From CBFGRV01 sp965651265 (GTDB taxonomy: Bacteria > Bacteroidota > Rhodothermia > Rhodothermales > VXPQ01): a DNA stretch of 64,000 nt. The DNA is taken from assembly GCA_965651265.1 (NCBI GenBank), contig CBFGRV010000004.1, positions 45,112 through 109,111 on the forward strand, written 5' to 3'. Both the position numbers and the translations under genes were made by a program. Shown one piece after another: positions 61,994 through 64,000 of the stretch (positions are counted from its first letter, which is position 1; each line of letters opens with the position of its first letter). The notes under the pieces are model-generated. The model did not search any database, was not told the DNA's origin, and was given only the letters and a program-made list of their open reading frames with translations.

Positions 61994-62011
61994 AGAATCG
62001 AATGAGGGGTG

Positions 62012-63160
62012 TCAAACAGCGGGATCCAACTTCAAGACCAGCCGGCAGAGTCGCCGCCACGTCTTCAAATCGCGGCTGAACTCGCGCCGTAGATTCTCGA
62101 AACGGCTCCAGACCTCGCGCGCCTCGCCTTTGTCGCCCGCCTTGTGCATCGAGAGGTAGCGGTCGCGCGCGGCCTTCGCCGCCGTGATGGTCTCGGTGAG
62201 CTTTTCGGAGGTCTTTTCGACGGCATCCATCCATGCTTTCGCCCGTTGATCGCGCAGGCGACCGAGATGATCCAGAAGCAGCTTCCGGTCGGCCTGTACG
62301 AGCTTCTTTTTGATCATCAGCGGATCCACCGTTTGAGGGTCCGAAGCCAGACCGATCTTGCTCAAGAACCATATCAGGTATTTGGGGGGATCGAATTGAT
62401 ACCACCGCACGCCGTTGCGATAGTCGCCGGCGAACGTGTGATGGTAATTGTGATAGCCCTCGCCGAAGGTGAGCAGCGCCAGGATGAAGTTGTTGACGGC
62501 GGAGTGCTCCGTCGAGTAGGGCTTCGATCCCCACATATGGGCCAGTGAATTAATGAACCAGGTGCAGTGATGCGCGAGGAAGAGGCGCAGCAGGAAGGCG
62601 AAGACGACCGCGCCGACGTAGTCGCCCGTCATCCAGCCCACGGCGAGCACCGCGAGAAGATTCGAGAGCACCATCCAGAGCCCGTAGTACCGATCCTGCA
62701 GGACCAGCAAACGGTTCTTCTTCAGGTCGGCGAGGTATCGATCATTCATCTCCGATCGATCCTTGAACATCCACAAGAGGTGCGAATGCCAGAAGCCCTT
62801 CTCAGTACCGTAAGGGTCCAGCTCCGAATCGACATGCCGATGATGCAGGCGATGGTCGTGCGCCCACTGGAAAACGCTGCCCTGGACGGACATCGTGCCG
62901 AAGAAAAGCAGGACCGCCTCGACGGCCGGATGTAGCTTGTACGTGCGATGCGCGTAGAGCCGGTGGTAGCCTGCCGTGATGCTCATCAGGGTCGCCGCCC
63001 ACAGGAAGATGGTGGCTCCGATCAGCCCCCAGCTGGGTGTCTGATGGGCCAGGTAGAGCGGGAGCGTTACGAGGAGGGCCAGGTGATAGGCGCCAATGAA
63101 GAGAACTGCGCTCCAGTTGATCCTGAAGCCCGGCGGTGAGCCGGCGAGCGACGATGGCAT
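62012..63160 (-). CDS. Acyl-CoA/acyl-lipid fatty acid desaturase (delta-9 type)
   Basis: 382 residues. Membrane di-iron desaturase that introduces a double bond in acyl chains. Four helices and three His boxes: HRLYAH (~66-71, HX4H), HDHRLHHRH (~101-109, HxxHH) and GEGYHNYHH (~233-241). A tail of ~110 residues (~270-382), helical and highly charged, extends beyond the usual bacterial enzyme; similar tails occur in cyanobacterial/animal-type families, but its role is unknown. Confidence 0.9.
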   Translation of the reverse strand: MPSSLAGSPPGFRINWSAVLFIGAYHLALLVTLPLYLAHQTPSWGLIGATIFLWAATLMSITAGYHRLYAHRTYKLHPAVEAVLLFFGTMSVQGSVFQWAHDHRLHHRHVDSELDPYGTEKGFWHSHLLWMFKDRSEMNDRYLADLKKNRLLVLQDRYYGLWMVLSNLLAVLAVGWMTGDYVGAVVFAFLLRLFLAHHCTWFINSLAHMWGSKPYSTEHSAVNNFILALLTFGEGYHNYHHTFAGDYRNGVRWYQFDPPKYLIWFLSKIGLASDPQTVDPLMIKKKLVQADRKLLLDHLGRLRDQRAKAWMDAVEKTSEKLTETITAAKAARDRYLSMHKAGDKGEAREVWSRFENLRREFSRDLKTWRRLCRLVLKLDPAV

Positions 63161-63406
63161 CCGATACAGAAGAGTTGGAGTTCGAAGAATTGGGACATCA
63201 AGACACGCCGGCCTCTCCGGGTAGTTTCGCCTCAGATGTAAAACCGAGGGAATACTGCGGCATTTCGCCTCGCATCGAATGCTGTTCTGAGCATTCTGTC
63301 ACCTTTCGTCGCGCGCCTCGTACGGCGATCTGATGGCGCCGGCGGCGCAATATCATATCGGTCAACGTTTTATCATTCCCAATCATTCCCCAAAAACGGT
63401 ACGCCC

Positions 63407-63916
63407 ATGCATCGATCATCGAGCCTTTTCGCGTTCCTGGTCATCCTCCTGGCGGCCGGGTCGGTTGAGCCGAGTGCGGCAATCGCCCAGATAGTGGATT
63501 ATCCTCAGACCCGTGATGCCGACGGCGTGCAAGCCACCATCCAGCAGCTATTCGACGGCATGCGCGCCGGCGACAGCACCATGGTGCGTGCCGTGATCCA
63601 TCCCCAAGCTCGCTTCCAGACAACCCTCACGCGCGATGGGCGCTCGCTGCTGCACACGGGCAGCGTCGACGAATTCATCGCCGCCGTGGGCACGCCGCAT
63701 GATGAGGTCTGGGACGAGCGCATCGATGGTCTCGAGATCCGCGTGGACGACAACCTGGCGCAGGCGTGGATGCAGTACTGGTTCTACCTGGGCGATGAGT
63801 TCAGCCACTGCGGGGTGAATGCGTTGCAGTTGTTCTGGGATGGGGAGAAATGGCAGATCGTGCAGATTATCGACACGAGGAGGAGGGAGTGTGAGGGGAT
63901 GAGAGATGGGAGATAG
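63407..63916 (+). CDS. Secreted NTF2-like (SnoaL/DUF4440-type) protein
   Basis: 169 residues with a signal peptide (LFAFLVILLAAGSVEPSAA) and one NTF2-like domain: DGVQATIQQLFDGMRAGDS (~38-56), VIHPQARFQTT, VWDERIDGLEIRVDDNLAQAWMQYWFY (in two parts, ~103-130) and LQLFWDGEKWQIVQIIDTRR. Such domains act as small-molecule binders or isomerases; no function can be assigned. The last codons and the stop lie in a heptad repeat, so the C-terminus (EGMRDGR) is probably repeat-derived. Confidence 0.82.
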   Translation: MHRSSSLFAFLVILLAAGSVEPSAAIAQIVDYPQTRDADGVQATIQQLFDGMRAGDSTMVRAVIHPQARFQTTLTRDGRSLLHTGSVDEFIAAVGTPHDEVWDERIDGLEIRVDDNLAQAWMQYWFYLGDEFSHCGVNALQLFWDGEKWQIVQIIDTRRRECEGMRDGR

Positions 63917-63950
63917 GAGGTCGGAAGTCGGAGGTCAGAGGGCGGAGGTC
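63902..63950 (+). repeat. Degenerate heptanucleotide array related to GGAGATR
   Basis: Seven consecutive 7-nt units (AGAGATG, GGAGATA, GGAGGTC, GGAAGTC, GGAGGTC, AGAGGGC, GGAGGTC) continue the pattern seen at 59.4 kb. The array provides the stop codon of the NTF2-like gene and fades into purine-rich sequence to the window end, where I see no gene. Confidence 0.75.
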
Positions 63951-64000
63951 GGTGGCAGCGAGAGGCGAAGAGGCGGATCGGGCTGGGGACACGGGACGGA

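Overview
The window looks like chromosomal DNA of a high-GC member of the Bacteroidota, most likely a Rhodothermales / Salinibacter-type lineage. Several families point that way: DUF5683 beside parAB, a DUF3276 PUR-type protein, a DUF4249 lipoprotein behind a TonB-dependent receptor, a FecR/ECF-sigma pair, BshC for bacillithiol, and a serine-palmitoyltransferase-like enzyme. This is inference from family content and base composition; no rRNA marker is present. There are no insertion sequences, phage genes or CRISPR arrays, and gene density is high except for one 1.3 kb stretch.

Layout. 1-1.2 kb: 3' end of purQ and a rhomboid protease. 1.2-2.5 kb: a gene-free stretch that appears to hold a ~900-nt, heavily folded non-coding RNA. 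It has a near-consensus promoter (TTGACC, 17 bp, TATAAT), a palindrome just upstream, many GNRA/UUCG-capped hairpins, recurring sequence modules and an intrinsic terminator. I match it to no RNA class I know, and it is the most interesting item here. 2.5-10.4 kb: a family-2 glycosyltransferase, then a minus-strand block of parA-parB-DUF5683, a glycosyltransferase, and a sphingolipid/sulfonolipid-like module (PLP acyltransferase, GNAT acyltransferase, membrane protein). 10.6-14.2 kb: UvrD helicase, GNAT, a 52-residue DUF5989 protein and rpiA. 14.3-20.6 kb: minus-strand tonB, and a tightly overlapping run of gdh, a small membrane-anchored protein, an Ig-like lipoprotein, nnrDE and a VanZ-like protein. 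20.7-28.4 kb: rRNA/tRNA methyltransferase, alanine dehydrogenase, parvulin-type PPIase, a PPi-type phosphofructokinase, a cold-shock-like protein, a DUF1080 lipoprotein, an esterase and a YceH family protein. 28.4-33.9 kb: a complete hutUHIG operon.

34-41 kb: an asparaginase-like half protein, a PAS sensor kinase, and an operon of a UbiA prenyltransferase, two tandem geranylgeranyl-reductase-like flavoproteins and a glycosyltransferase. 41-46.5 kb: a complete cell-surface-signalling transport locus (ECF sigma, FecR anti-sigma, STN-TonB receptor, DUF4249 lipoprotein). 46.5-54 kb: recX, a GH9 lipoprotein, an AI-2E permease with an inserted PDZ-like domain, a multi-pass SpoIIE phosphatase and purine nucleoside phosphorylase. 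54-60 kb: DUF3276, hisD, hisC, a DUF151/UVR nuclease, bshC and an HD hydrolase whose start lies in a heptanucleotide repeat. 60-64 kb: a CcdA-like membrane protein, a SIMPL protein, a fatty-acid desaturase and an NTF2-like secreted protein whose stop codon lies in a second, related heptad repeat.

The metabolic theme is amino-acid use (histidine to glutamate, then glutamate and alanine dehydrogenases) together with unusual membrane lipids (sphingoid/capnoid bases, isoprenoid reduction, desaturation).
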